Positions 33,641 through 45,071 of a stretch of 64,000 bases of DNA are shown in pieces (within the stretch, counting starts at the first letter, position 1; every line of letters starts with the position of its first letter). A program made the position numbers and the translations under genes. Source of the DNA: Henckelia pumila (lineage: Eukaryota > Streptophyta > Magnoliopsida > Lamiales > Gesneriaceae); the NCBI RefSeq assembly GCF_033568475.1, contig NC_133120.1, forward strand, positions 94,816,151 to 94,880,150. The letters are read 5' to 3'. Under the pieces are notes generated by a model. That model was not told the origin of the DNA, made no database searches, and saw only the letters and a list, made by a program, of their open reading frames with translations.

Positions 33641-36600
33641 TCTTCTCAAGCTCTTGAGTGTAGGCAAAGAACTTTGGGGGAATATGTTTGGTTCTGTCAC
33701 TTTTGATGTATCATTCTTTCATTTGAGCAATACATGCATCATTATCTTCATACAGCGTCACAGGATTCTTGTTTACTGATAATCCACAAGAATTTTGGAT
33801 ATGTTGTGTCATTGATTTTAGCCAAACACATTTACGACTTGCTTCATGTAGCACAATAATCTCGGCGTGATTTGATGAAGTTGTTACTAATGTTTGTTTC
33901 TGTGAACGCCAAGAAATTGTTGTGCCTCCACGAGTAAATACATATTCGGTTTGGGAACGTGTCTTATGTGGATCAGATAAATATCCAGCATCAGCATAAC
34001 CAATGATACTTTGATTGGTGTCTTTTGAGTACAAAAGTCCCAAATCTGTCGTTCCTCGTAGATAACGGAATATATGTTTAATTCCATTCCAGTGCCTCTT
34101 TGTTGGATATGAACTGAATTTTGATAATAAATTTACAGCAAAAGATATATCAGGTCTAGTGCAATTTGCAAGATACATAAGGGCATCAATGACACTTAGA
34201 TATGGTATTTCTGGACCAAGAATAACTTCATCATCTTCACATGGACGAAATGGATCATTTTCTATGTTTAATGATCTTACAACCATTGAAGTACTTAATG
34301 GATTTGATTTATCCATATTAAAACGTTTAAGAATCTTTTCTGTATAATTTGCCTGGTGAACAAAAATTCCACATTCTTTTTGTTCAATTTGCAAACCCAA
34401 ACAATACTTGGTTTTTCCAAGATCCTTCATTTCGAATTCTTCTTTCAAGTACATCATAACTTCTTGAATTTTTTTATTCGTTCCAATGATATTTAAATCA
34501 TCAACATATACAGCAATAATTACACATCCGGATGTTGTTTTCTTGATGAAAACACAAGAGCATATTGGATCATTTACATATCCCTTTTTCATCAAGTGCT
34601 CACTTAGCCGATTATACCACATTCGGCCGGATTGCTTCAACCCTTATAATGATCTTTGCAATTTTACAGAATAAAATTCTCTGGGTTTTGAACTTTGTGC
34701 TTCAGACATCTTAAATTTTTCAGGGATTTTCATGTATATATCACTATCAAGTGATCTGTATAAGTAAGCTGTAACAACATCCATAAGACACATTTCCAAA
34801 TTTTCAGACACGGCCAAACTAATCAAATATCGAAACGTAATTGCATTCATAACAGGAGAATACGTTTCTTCATAATCAATTCCAGGTCTTTGAGAAAAAC
34901 CTTATGCAACAAGTCTGGCTTTATATCTTGCTATTTTATTTTTCTCATTTCGCTTTCGAATAAAAACCCATCTATATCCAACAGGTTTTACACCTTTAGG
35001 TGTGAGGACTATAGGTCCAAAAACATTACGTTTATTTAGCGAATCCAATTCAACCTGGATGACATCTTTCTATTTGGCCCAATCATGACGAGTTTTACAT
35101 TCACCAAAAAATTTTGGTTCATGATCCTTATTTTCATTTATGATGTCACATGCCACATTATAAGAAAAATATCTCTTCAATATCTTCTATATCTTTTTGG
35201 TTCCATATTTTTCCAGTATTAATATAATTGATAGAGATTTCACGATTCTCGTCAGTTTGTGGTTCTGACAGAATATTTTCATCATCAGGTGTTTCTTTTG
35301 GAACACCATTTTCTATTTTATGATCATCGTGTTTCTCTATGCCTTTTTTTTTCGAGGATTTTTATCCTTGGAACCGACTGGCCTTCCACGCTTCAAGCAT
35401 TTTATGACATCATGAGTGTCTTCAATTTGTTTCTTTGGAATTTCAATTCGAGCAGGAGCATTTACAGCATGCATATATGATTTTGTTACCCCTTTTGTGT
35501 CTGCAAATGCATATGTAATTTGATTTGAAATTCTTTGCAAGTGCACAATTTGTTGTACATCTTTCTCACATTGTTTGGTCCTTGGATTCAAATATAACAA
35601 TTATGGTACATACCTTGTGATTTCCTTTTCGATGTGTTTCTTTTCTTCCCCTGACATTGGGAAGATTTCTTCATTAAAATGACAATCAGCGAAGCGTGCT
35701 GTAAACACATCGTCTGTCTGAGGCTCAAGATATCGAATGATTGATGGGCTATCATAACCGATATAAATACCGATTTTTCTTTGAGGACCCATTTTTTATC
35801 GTTGAGGTGGTGCAATAGGCACATACACCATACATCCAAAAATTCTCATATGAGAAATATTTGGTTCTTTACCAAATGCAAGTTGCAATGGGGAGAATTT
35901 ATAATATGTACTTGGTCTGATGCGAATTAATGCTGCAGCATGTAAAATTGCATGTCCCCATATAGAAATAGGGAGTTTTGTTCTTATAATCATTGGTCTA
36001 GCAATCAGTTGTAGACGTTTAATCAATGATTCAGCTAATCCATTCTGTGTATGAACATGAGCAACATGATGTTCAACAGTAATTCCCATTGACATACAAT
36101 AGTCATTGAAAGTTTGGGAAGTAAATTCTCCAGCATTATCAAGTCTTATTTTCTTGATTGTATAATCGGGAAATTGATTCCGCAATTTTATTATTTGAGT
36201 CATTAATCTTGCAAATGTCACATTTCGAGTTGACAATAAGCATACATGTGACCATCTGCTGGAGGCATCGATCAATACCATAAAATATCGAAATGGTCCA
36301 CATGGTGGATGAATTGGCCCACAAATATCACCCTGAATACGTTCAAGAAATATGAGTGATTCTGTTTGGATTTTAGCTGGTGATGGTCTTATAATAAGTT
36401 TTCCAAGAGAACATGCTTTACATTGAAACTTATTATTCTGAAAGATCTTCTGGTCTTTCAATTGATGACCATGTGTATTTTCAATAATTCTTCGCATTAT
36501 TATTGAACCAGGATGTCCCAATCGATCATGCCAATTGGTTAATATTGAAGAATTATTAACCACCATATTTGATTCGATTGACCTTATATGTGTATAATGC

Positions 36601-36956
36601 AATCCAGTAGGGAGCATTGATAATTTTTCAACCACATGTTTCTTTCCTGATTTATATGTGGTAAGACACATATATGTCTGATTTCCATCAGTTATCGTCT
36701 CAGTATCATATCCATGAGAATATATGTCATTAAAACTCAACAAATTTCTTTTCGATTGTGGTGAATATAAAGCATCATTTATCCGAAATTTTGTACCATT
36801 TGGTAACAAAAATTGTGCTTTACCACAACCTTCAATCAAGTCTATAGGACCTGATATGGTATTCACCATTATTTTTGTTGGTTTTATTTCCATGAAATAT
36901 TTTTCATCTCGCAGAATAGTGTGCGTTGTACCACTATCCGGTATGAAAATTTCCAT
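33641..36956 (-). pseudogene. Pol of copia B (protease-integrase-RT-RNase H), degraded
   Basis: Reading downward from 36956: protease (PDSGTTHTI), GAG-pre-integrase (NWHDRLGHPG, then CKACSLGK), integrase core (MVLIDASSRWSHV, KIRLDNAGEFTS) up to a TAA at 35796-35798; further fragments with YIGYDSPSIIRYLEPQT; then RT with DVVTAYLYRSLDSDIYMKIP, a stop near 34644, and SGRMWYNRL, VYVDDLNIIGT (catalytic YVDD) and RNase H (YADAGYLSDP) up to a TGA at 33711-33713. The remaining RNase H residues run to the gypsy A junction and resume at 23431. Several stops and shifts make it non-functional. It probably belonged to the same polyprotein as the gag piece at 37118-38158. Confidence 0.85.
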
Positions 36957-37117
36957 GATATTATTTCAATGTTTGCTCATAGCATTTTCCATATCAAACT
37001 TCACAAAAATGCAATAAAGAAAAATTAAGTACAATACAAATGCAAAATATAACATGCTTTATAATACAAGAATGCATGAAAAATACAAATTTGTTACAAT
37101 CTAGTCCCACCAATCTT

Positions 37118-38158
37118 TTAATCAATGTCTTCGAAATCATTCAAAAAATGTGCAGCATTGAAACTAGTTGAACCAATTAAATGGTCACTATTTTCAATAA
37201 AATTGGTCTCTTTTCCTTTCCCCTTTGTCGATTCTTTATAGAGCTTATATAGGTGCTCAGAGGTTCGACAAATATGTGACCAATGTCCTGGAGTGCCATA
37301 TCTATAACAAACACTCTCAGATATTTTTGAGTGATTTTCATTTTTACTCGTATTTTCATGCTGCCTTTTTGGTGGGTGGTTCGTGACGTTCTTTTGAGAT
37401 GAGTTATTGAAATAACTATCTCGATTATTTTCATATTCACGGCCACGACCATGACCGCGATAATTTTTACGTTCACGTCCACGCCTACTTCCTCGACCTC
37501 GTCCACGACCAAAATATTGTCTATGCCTTTGATTTTGGTTTTCATTTTTAATTACGACATTTGCTTCTGGAAATGCCGTTGAACCAGTGGGTCGGGATTG
37601 ATGATTTCTTACTAACAATTCGTTGTTCTTTTCCGCCACAAGAAGACATGCGATAAGTTCAGAATATCTCGAAAATCCACGCACTCTATACTGTTGTTGT
37701 AGAGTTATATTTGATGCGTGGAATGTGGAAAATATTTTTTCAAGCATTTCCATCTCAGTAACAACATGCCCACAAAATTTCAATTGCGAGACTATTCGAT
37801 ACATCGCATAATTGTAATCACTGACTTTTTTAAAGTCTTGAAATCTCAATGTATTCCATTCATCACGGGCGGTGGGGAGTATAACTTCCCTTATATGCTC
37901 AAATATTTCTTTCAACCCTTTCCATAAAATCATTGGGTCTTTTTTTGTGAAATACTTACATTTCAATCATTTATCAAGATGTCTACGTAAGAAAATCATA
38001 GACTTTGCATTATCTTGTGAGGATGATATATTATTTTTTTTGATGGTATCACTTAGACCCAATGACTCAAGATGCATCTCTACATCGAGAGTCCATGGCA
38101 TATAATTCTTTCCAGTGATATCGAGCGCAACAAATTCAATCTTTGCAAAATTTGACAT
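37118..38158 (-). pseudogene. Gag of copia B, one in-frame stop
   Basis: ATG 38158 (MSNFAKIEF) opens a typical copia gag: LDITGKNYMPWTLDVEMHL, then MIFLRRHLDK and a TGA at 37967-37969 where relatives have Gly. The frame then continues (KKDPMILWKGLKE, LQQQYRVRGFSRYSELI, VAEKNNELL) into a basic Arg/Gly-rich stretch and a knuckle, CYRYGTPGHWSHIC. As in gypsy A, the second Cys of CCHC is Tyr. The ORF ends at 37118, about 160 bp before protease in transcription order. Function is lost. Confidence 0.85.
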
Positions 38159-38339
38159 GGTGGTACTAGAAAAATAACAATGCATTTTATTAGTTAATTT
38201 CTATTAGTACGACAATACAAAATAATGGAATAACGAAGATTGCAAGTGCGTGTACAAATAGAGAAAAAGTATGTGGTGGAAAATCGCTGGTGAGTACAAG
38301 ACTAGTGAGCATGATGATCATAGTCGTTATGAAAAATAG

Positions 38340-39642
38340 TGTAGTGACCCTTACCCGGATCACCTACTAAACAGAACTTAGGCATGCAATTAACTTAATT
38401 AAACAGATATCAGAATAAAACTGCGGAAACCATAAATAATTTACAACCCCAAGTACAGGAATCTGTAATTTATCCAATAATATACAACCAAATCGAATAG
38501 CTGTAAAAACCCAAAACAACAGTAATAAAACCTAAGCGAAGCTCCAGCTGACCAACCACTGACTAGCCCCTCCTGGATCCACCCTCCTCGTCCAATCGCA
38601 AACCTGCCCCATGGAATAGGGTGTCCAGAAAATACAGAGTACGAGACGTGAGCATAAAACGCTCAGTGCAAGAGTATGAGTATACATGCATGCAAAGTGA
38701 ACTCCCTATAGACTCGAGGTCAAGGATCAGATAACAGAGACAGACCGGGCCCTGGTATGTAGCACGCTGTGCCGTCGCTTCAGGAGGTGGCTCCCATACC
38801 GAGATAACCGTGGATACGCCGGACCCAAATCGATGGAAGTCCATCCACTAACAGGATAGGGTACAACCCTACTAACAGACATCTCGAAAGAGATACAGCA
38901 AGATGCAAATGAATGCAGCATCATAATACATGCATACTCAGTCAGGATATCTCGAACAGTACTTTCGTACCTCAAAACAGTGCAAGCTCTACCAACTCTA
39001 GGTCCACGCCTATAGTCTGCTCTACACTGCCAAATGATACTACAATCATTAAAGTGCTCTAAAAGCCTTAACTAAGCTATTGCATACTCCTAAATATTTA
39101 TAGGAAGCAAAAGCTATACCTTCGTCCGTCGTTAGCCCTTTGATGTCGATGCCTCCAGAACTTGGGCACAACTCCGCTACGACTACCGAACGCCTCGCCG
39201 ACCTCCGGACCAAGCCTAAGAAGACTAGAACAGCTCCAAAAGGACTAGAAAGGAAAGGAGAACTCGGAATTGGCAAATGAAAGTGAAGCCTCGGCCTTCT
39301 ATTTATAGACAACGATCGGAACTTCCGATCCTTGATCGAAACGTCCGAACCTCGATCGGAACGTCCGATCCTGCCATCGGAGCTTCCGAAGATCCTGATC
39401 TGCCACGTGTCAAAATATCACTTGTTGATTCCGAATAGGGGTGATCGGAGCTTCCGGTCCTGATCGGAGCTTCCGATCTTGCCACACGTCATGCCTGACG
39501 TAATATCGATCGGAGCTTCCGATCCTGTTCGGAGCTTCCGATCCTGATCGGAGCTTCCGAACTCACCTTCGGAGCTTCCGAACTCTACCCAAGTAATTAT
39601 GATTAATTCCTTAATTACTGATTTTGGTTACGGGCTACTACA
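38340..39642 (-). repeat. 3' LTR of gypsy C
   Basis: 1303 bp. On the minus strand it starts TGTAGTAGCCCG. It contains a U3 palindrome array (39314-39582) directly upstream of a TATA box, CTATAAATAG (39299-39308). Confidence 0.92.
39314..39582 (-). promoter_or_regulatory. U3 array of ~10 GATCGGA-GCT-TCCGATC palindromes beside the TATA box
   Basis: Ten copies of a 17-bp near-palindrome lie in two blocks just upstream of the minus-strand TATA box. The centre varies (GCT, ACT, ACG), and the arms are mostly GATCGGA/TCCGATC, with TTCGGA/TCCGAA in the last. The position in U3 points to DNA-level regulatory sites rather than RNA structure. It is repeated in the 5' LTR at 56542-56810. Confidence 0.65.
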
Positions 39643-39660
39643 TTCTCCCCCACTTAAGAT
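39643..39660 (-). other. Polypurine tract of gypsy C
   Basis: On the minus strand, ATCTTAAGTGGGGGAGAA abuts the LTR start, preceded by the ATTTCGAGGACGAAAT phrase also seen in gypsy A. Confidence 0.8.
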
Positions 39661-39777
39661 ATTTCGTCCTCGAAATCAGATCTTAAGTACCGAATGCAAA
39701 TACAGAAATCAGAAACATTCTTTATTCAAATCAAACGATTACAGAGTTTGCAGCTGAATACAACTTAAAGAATGAAA

Positions 39778-42486
39778 TCAAAACAACTCAGGATGGTCTT
39801 TACGCATCCTGTCCTCAATCTCCCAAGTAGCTTCCTCAGTGCCTCGGCGCTGCCACTGAACTAAAACCAAAGGAATGACTTTGTTCCGTAAAACCTTATC
39901 CTTATAATCCAGGATACGAAAAGGTTTCTCAACATAAGTCAAATCCTTGTCTACCTGAACCTCAGACCGCTGCAGAATATGAGATTCATCAGCCACATAC
40001 CGTTGCAACAGAGATACGTGGAACACGTCGTGAATACTGGATAGATGTGGTGGCAAAGCTAATCGATAAGCCAAATCGCCAATGCTCTCCAAGATCTCAA
40101 ACGGACCGATAAATCTGGGAGACAACTTGCCCTTAAGGCCAAATCTGAGAATCTTGCGGAAAGGTGACACTCTCAGAAACACTTTCTCCCCGACCTCGAA
40201 CTGCAAAGGCCTACGCTTGATATTAGCATAGCTGGCCTGACGATCCTGTGCAGTCTTAATCCGTTTCTTGATTTGATCAACAATATCTATCGCCTGTTGT
40301 ATAAACTCCGGTCCCTCAGCCTGTCTCTCCCCCACTTCTTCCCAGAAGAGTGGAGTACGACAACGTCGCCCGTACAATGCCTCAAAAGGTGTCATCCCAA
40401 TACTAGTATGATAGCTGTTGTTGTAAGCGAACTCGATCAACGGCAAATGATCTTGCCAGGCTGAACCAAAATCCATGACACACGCTCTAAGCATATCCTC
40501 TAACGTACGGATAGTGCGCTCTGACTGACCATCAGTCTCCGGATGATAGGCTGTACTCAAACTGAGAGTAGTACCCATCGCACGCTGAACACTCCCCCAG
40601 AATCTAGAAGTAAACCTGGGGTCCCGATCGCTGACAATGCACACAGGCACTCCATGAAGTCGGACGATCTCCTGAATGTACATCCGTGCCATGCGATCCA
40701 TAGAGTACTCTCGGCTATAGGCAATGAAATGCGCTGACTTGGTGAGTCGGTCCACCACAACCCAGATAGCATCACAGTTCCTCGGGGATACCGGCAAATG
40801 GGTCACATAGTCCATGGTGATAAACTCCCATTTCCATTCAGGAATAGGCAGACTGTGAAGCAATCCTCCAGGTCGTCGGTGCTCTGCCTTGACCTGTTGA
40901 CACACCAAACATCTCGAAACAAACTGATAAACACTGCGTTTCATTCCCTTCCACCAAAAACGAGTACGGAGATCCTTGTACATCTTGTTGCTCCCAGGAT
41001 GAATACTCAACTTAGTGCGATGTGCCTGAGACAAAATCTCCTCTCGCAACTCTTCATCCTGTGGAATCACAAGCCTACCAGACAAACACAGAAAGCCATC
41101 TGACTGATAATGAAATCCAGACGAGCTACCCTCGTTAACTAGACGAGCTAAACGCTGGGTCTTTGAATCAGACATCTGAGCATCTCGGATCCGCGAATAC
41201 AAGGCTGGCTCAGATAATATTGCAAACATCTGGATACTCTGCATACCTTTCTTATGCTTGAAGGTATAACCTGAAGTACAACAGTCACTGATCGCACTAG
41301 ACATCGAACAAGTCTGAAGTGCGGATAGTCGCACCTTGCGACTCAAAGCATCAGCGGTGAGATTAGCAGCTCTCGGATGGTACTTAATCTCGCAATCATA
41401 GTCCTTAAGCAAGTACATCCAACGTCTCTGCCTCATGTTCAACTCCGCCTGAGTGAACAAATACTTGAGACTCTTATGGTCGGTGAAGATCTCAAATTTC
41501 TCGCCATACAGATAATGACGCCAGATCTTCAAAGCGAACACAATGGCTGCCAATTCCAAATCATGGACTGGGTAGTTGTCCTCGTGAAGCTTCAGCTGTC
41601 TAGAAGCGTATGCGATCACATGCCCATTCTGAGTCAGGACACAGCTTAACCCCTGAAGAGAAGCATCCGTGTAAACTACATACCCTCCAGATCCTGACGG
41701 TAATGCCAACACCGGCGCAGAAGTCAACCGCCGTCGAAGCTCACGGAAATTCTCCTCGCACTCGGAGGACCACTCGAAATCCACACCCTTGCGGGTAAGA
41801 TGCGTCAACGGTCGAGCTAACTGAGAGAAGTTCAGAATGAAGCGACGATAATACCCTGCTAGACCCAGAAAACTACGGATCTCAGCAACTGTCGTCGGAC
41901 GCGACCAATTAAGTACCGCTTCAATCTTGCTTGGATCAACAGAAATCCCTTCCCTGGATATGATATGGCCAAGAAAGACCACTCTATTCATCCAGAATTC
42001 ACACTTGCTCAGCTTGGCGTACAACTGCTCATCTCGAAGAGTTTGCAGTACCAACCGCAAGTGAGAAACATGCTCTTCTGTATTACGCGAATACACCAAG
42101 ATGTCGTCAATAAAGACCACGACAAACTTGTCCAAATACTCCCTGAAGACACGGTTCATCAAATCCATGAATATAGCCGGCGCATTAGTCAAACCAAATG
42201 GCATCACTAGGAACTCGTAATGCCCATAGCGAGTACGGAATGCAGTCTTGGCTACGTCCTGATCACGGACTCTCAACTGATGATACCCAGATCTCAAGTC
42301 AATCTTGGAGTAAACTGACGTGCCCTGCAGCTGGTCAAACAAGTCATCAATACGAGGCAACGGATACTTGTTCTTCACAGTGACTCGGTTCAGCTGCCGA
42401 TAGTCAATGCACAGTCGCATCGACCCATCCTTCTTCTTCACGAAAAGAACAGGAGCTCCCCAAGGAGATACACTAGGACGAATGTA
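39778..42486 (-). CDS. Pol of gypsy C: RT-RNase H-integrase-chromodomain (downstream of an in-frame stop)
   Basis: The first ATG in this open stretch is at 42441; the frame itself continues from the TGA at 42487-42489. It carries RT ([16 protein letters not shown], catalytic FIDDILVYS), RNase H ([11 protein letters not shown]), the integrase HHCC region ([23 protein letters not shown]), the integrase core ([19 protein letters not shown]) and a chromodomain-like tail ([14 protein letters not shown], ending DHPELF). No further stop interrupts ~900 codons. Without the stop at its head it would be joined to gag-protease in the same frame. Confidence 0.88.
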   Translation of the reverse strand, partial: YIRPSVSPWGAPVLFVKKKDGSMRLCIDYRQLNRVTVKNKYPLPRIDDLFDQLQGTSVYSKIDLRSGYHQLRVRDQDVAKTAFRTRYGHYEFLVMPFGLTNAPAIFMDLMNRVFREYLDKFVVVFIDDILVYSRNTEEHVSHLRLVLQTLRDEQLYAKLSKCEFWMNRVVFLGHIISREGISVDPSKIEAVLNWSRPTTVAEIRSFLGLAGYYRRFILNFSQLARPLTHLTRKGVDFEWSSECEENFRELRRRLTSAPVLALPSGSGGYVVYTDASLQGLSCVLTQNGHVIAYASRQLKLHEDNYPVHDLELAAIVFALKIWRHYLYGEKFEIFTDHKSLKYLFTQAELNMRQRRWMYLLKDYDCEIKYHPRAANLTADALSRKVRLSALQTCSMSSAISDCCTSGYTFKHKKGMQSIQMFAILSEPALYSRIRDAQMSDSKTQRLARLVNEGSSSGFHYQSDGFLCLSGRLVIPQDEELREEILSQAHRTKLSIHPGSNKMYKDLRTRFWWKGMKRSVYQFVSRCLVCQQVKAEHRRPGGLLHSLPIPEWKWEFITMDYVTHLPVSPRNCDAIWVVVDRLTKSAHFIAYSREYSMDRMARMYIQEIVRLHGVPVCIVSDRDPRFTSRFWGSVQRAMGTTLSLSTAYHPETDGQSERTIRTLEDMLRACVMDFGSAWQDHLPLIEFAYNNSYHTSIGMTPFEALYGRRCRTPLFWEEVGERQAEGPEFIQQAIDIVDQIKKRIKTAQDRQASYANIKRRPLQFEVGEKVFLRVSPFRKILRFGLKGKLSPRFIGPFEILESIGDLAYRLALPPHLSSIHDVFHVSLLQRYVADESHILQRSEVQVDKDLTYVEKPFRILDYKDKVLRNKVIPLVLVQWQRRGTEEATWEIEDRMRKDHPELF

Positions 42487-43670
42487 TCACTTGTCCAAAA
42501 GATCCTGTAACTGATTCTTCAACTCACGCATCTCTGACGGAGCCAGACGATACGGTGCTCTACAAATAGGCGAAGTACCCGGCATCAACTCTATGCCAAA
42601 CTCGACTTCCCTAGCAGGAGGAAAACCCGGAATCTCATCAGGAAATACATCTGGAAATTCATCCACAACAGGAATGCTCTCTATCCCAATACTCTCAGCG
42701 GACAAATCAACTGCATAGATAAGGTAGCCTTCCCCGCCAGACTCCAGAGCTCGACAGGCTCTCAAAGCTGATACCAAAGGCATCGGGGGTCGCGCTCCCT
42801 CACCATAGAAAAACCAGCTCTCGCTCCCCTCCGGATGAAAGCGTACTAATCTCTGATAGCAGTCCACTGAAGCTCGATAGGTAGTCAACATATCTATTCC
42901 CAGAATGCAATTAAAGTCGTCCATCGCCAGGACCATGAGATTTACTAACAGAATGTTCCCTTCGAACTCTAAAGGGCAACCCATCACTAGACGCTTAGCC
43001 AAAGCAGATTGGCCCGTCGGAGTAGAAACAGACATCTCTACGTCTAGTGCAATGCATGGTAACTTATGCCTCTTAACAAAACGTGCAGAAATGAAGGAAT
43101 GAGATGCACCAGTGTCAATAAGTACAAGAGCAGGTATACCATAAAGAAGAAATGTACCTGCGATGACTTTCTCATTCTCCTCCACAGCCTGATCATGTCT
43201 CAGGGCAAACACCTGGCCAGAAGCTCGTGGCCTCAAATGAGAACTCCCAGCAGACTGTCCCTGCGACCTCTGCTGTACGGTGGCCTGAGAACCTGATCCT
43301 GAACCAGAACCAGAACCGCCTCCCCCAGATAGTGGACAATCTCTTCGGATATGACCAGTCTCTCCACAATGGAAACAAGCTCCAGAAGCTCTGCGGTACT
43401 TGTCGGATGGATGGTTCTTCCCACAGTGATCACACTTGTCCTTCTTACCGTAACGGACAACACCTCCAGAACCAGAGGAAGAAGAAGATCCAGACTTCTT
43501 GAAAGTTTGGGCATGGGGACCCAAAGAACTAGCAGGCCTCGACTGAGGGAAAGACCTGTTTCGCCGAATGCTGTCCTCCGCCTGGTGACAACGGCTCACC
43601 AAACCCTCGTAGGACATGTCGTCGCCAACCGCCACATGGTCATGGATCTCAGGGTTAAGGCTCTGAAGGA
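42487..43670 (-). pseudogene. C-terminal Gag and protease of gypsy C
   Basis: Minus-strand frame from the copia D junction to a TGA at 42487-42489. It holds the end of the gag core (GLVSRCHQAEDSIRRN), a Gly/Ser-rich linker, an intact CCHC knuckle (CFHCGETGHIRRDC) preceded by a second Cys/His cluster (CDHCGKNHPSDKY), and the protease (LIDTGASHSFIS). There is no intron-like insert between gag and protease, unlike gypsy A. The stop falls in LLDK-stop-YIRPS, where relatives have Gly, just before RT. Residues above 43676 belong to the copia D LTR. Confidence 0.85.
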
Positions 43671-43675
43671 ACAGA

Positions 43676-45018
43676 TGTTGAATCCGATATTTTGGTGATA
43701 ACAAACAACAACTCATTGTATAGGAATGTGCTGCCAACCATTGTATTTCAGGAATCTACTACAACTTCTACCGGAAGCTTGTCAACCGCCTTTGCTCTCG
43801 ACCGGCTGAAATCACAAGCCTATCGACTGGCTATCAAAACCAGCAGAGGATAAATCTATCTACCGGAAGCTTGTCAACCGCTTTTATCTCTCGACCGGTT
43901 GAAGTCACAAGCTTATCGACTGGTTATTCAAACCAGCAGAGGACAAATATCTCTACCGGTAGAATGCCAACTGCCTATCTAGATATCTCGAGACAAGTAC
44001 CTGTGACAAGATGTTCTTTGCAGGATCCTTTATTAAAAGCAGAACCGGCGTTTCAGAAGATTTGTTGACTCCTGCAAATCAAGACAACAGGTTGTACCAA
44101 AATGGCAAAAACACAGAATGACTGCAGATAAAGCATTCGACCGTTTATTCCAGTTTTGGACCCTGGAAGTTGTCTGCAGTGTACGATCCTCATGCAGAAT
44201 CATCAATGCATTTATGAGCATTAAATGTGCATTCAATGCAGCATCAGAACGTTCAAAATAAAGACGTTGATGATTGACCTATATAAAGGGAAGATTGCTC
44301 AAAAAGAGAACAACAACAAGAACAACAACAAGTGATACGAGACAACGAAGAGAGACAAGCAACTCAGAAAAATTTCAATCACTTGACTAATATCAGAAGT
44401 CCTCATCTGATATACTTGAGCACACTTACAAGATCATTCATCTGCTGCTCAAATAAACCCTCGCCTACAGTTCACATATCTGATCGTCAAGGATCATCCT
44501 AGGGTTTTCAAGCCTCTCGACCGCTCTGCAGTCTGAGAAGCTCAACTCAACTATACTCAGTGTTGAAGAGACTTGAAGCTGCTCTGAAAGCTTCCACCAG
44601 TCTGATAAGAACTGAGAATCTTATCTGTGTAAATCTAGGAGTTTCGGATTAGGCATTGGATAAGTCCTAAGTCTGAAGTGGGTGTATTACAAGACGTTGT
44701 AATAACCAAAGTCTTCTAGTGAATTCCTTCCTAAGTGGAAGAAGGGGAGACGTAGAAGGATTAAGCCTTCGAACTTCCATAAAATTGTGCTTTAGCATTT
44801 ACTGCCATTTATCTTACATCCTGCTCATACATTGCATTATAAACTTTGCATCACTAAAACCTCTGAACTATTTCCGCACTATTTAAGTTGTTCAAAACGT
44901 TTTAGAAGTTGAGAAAACTGATTAAGTGAACTAAACCTCACTTGATCATTTTAAAGAATAAGAAGAAAAGTTTCAGAGTGTATTCACCCCCCCTCTACCC
45001 TCTGAACCGATCCCAACA
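43676..45018 (+). repeat. 5' LTR of copia D
   Basis: 1343 bp, starting TGTTGAATCCGATATTTTGG. It contains CTATATAAAGG (about 44279-44289), a TATA box, followed by an AACAACAAC-rich leader start. The region 43750-43990 repeats an ACCGGAAGCTTGTCAACCGC-type unit twice. Confidence 0.95.
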
Positions 45019-45020
45019 AG

Positions 45021-45032
45021 TGGTATCAGAGC
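45021..45032 (+). other. Primer-binding site of copia D
   Basis: TGGTATCAGAGC, the standard initiator methionine tRNA complement, two bases after the LTR. Confidence 0.92.
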
Positions 45033-45071
45033 GGGTTCCTTTCTCAACTGCTGATCTGAAGTTTTCAAATC

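Noticed and set aside
38563-39485. Several 60-93-codon minus-strand frames, repeated at 55762-56713.
   Set aside because: They are inside the gypsy C LTRs and simply duplicate with them.
39314-39582. Heat-shock elements (nGAAnnTTCn) in the gypsy C U3.
   Set aside because: Most copies have GGAGCTTCC or GGAACGTCC, which break the nGAAnnTTCn spacing.
43871-44236. Frames of 65 and 67 codons, repeated at 53803-54168.
   Set aside because: Part of the copia D LTR repeat; same sequence in both LTRs, no domain.
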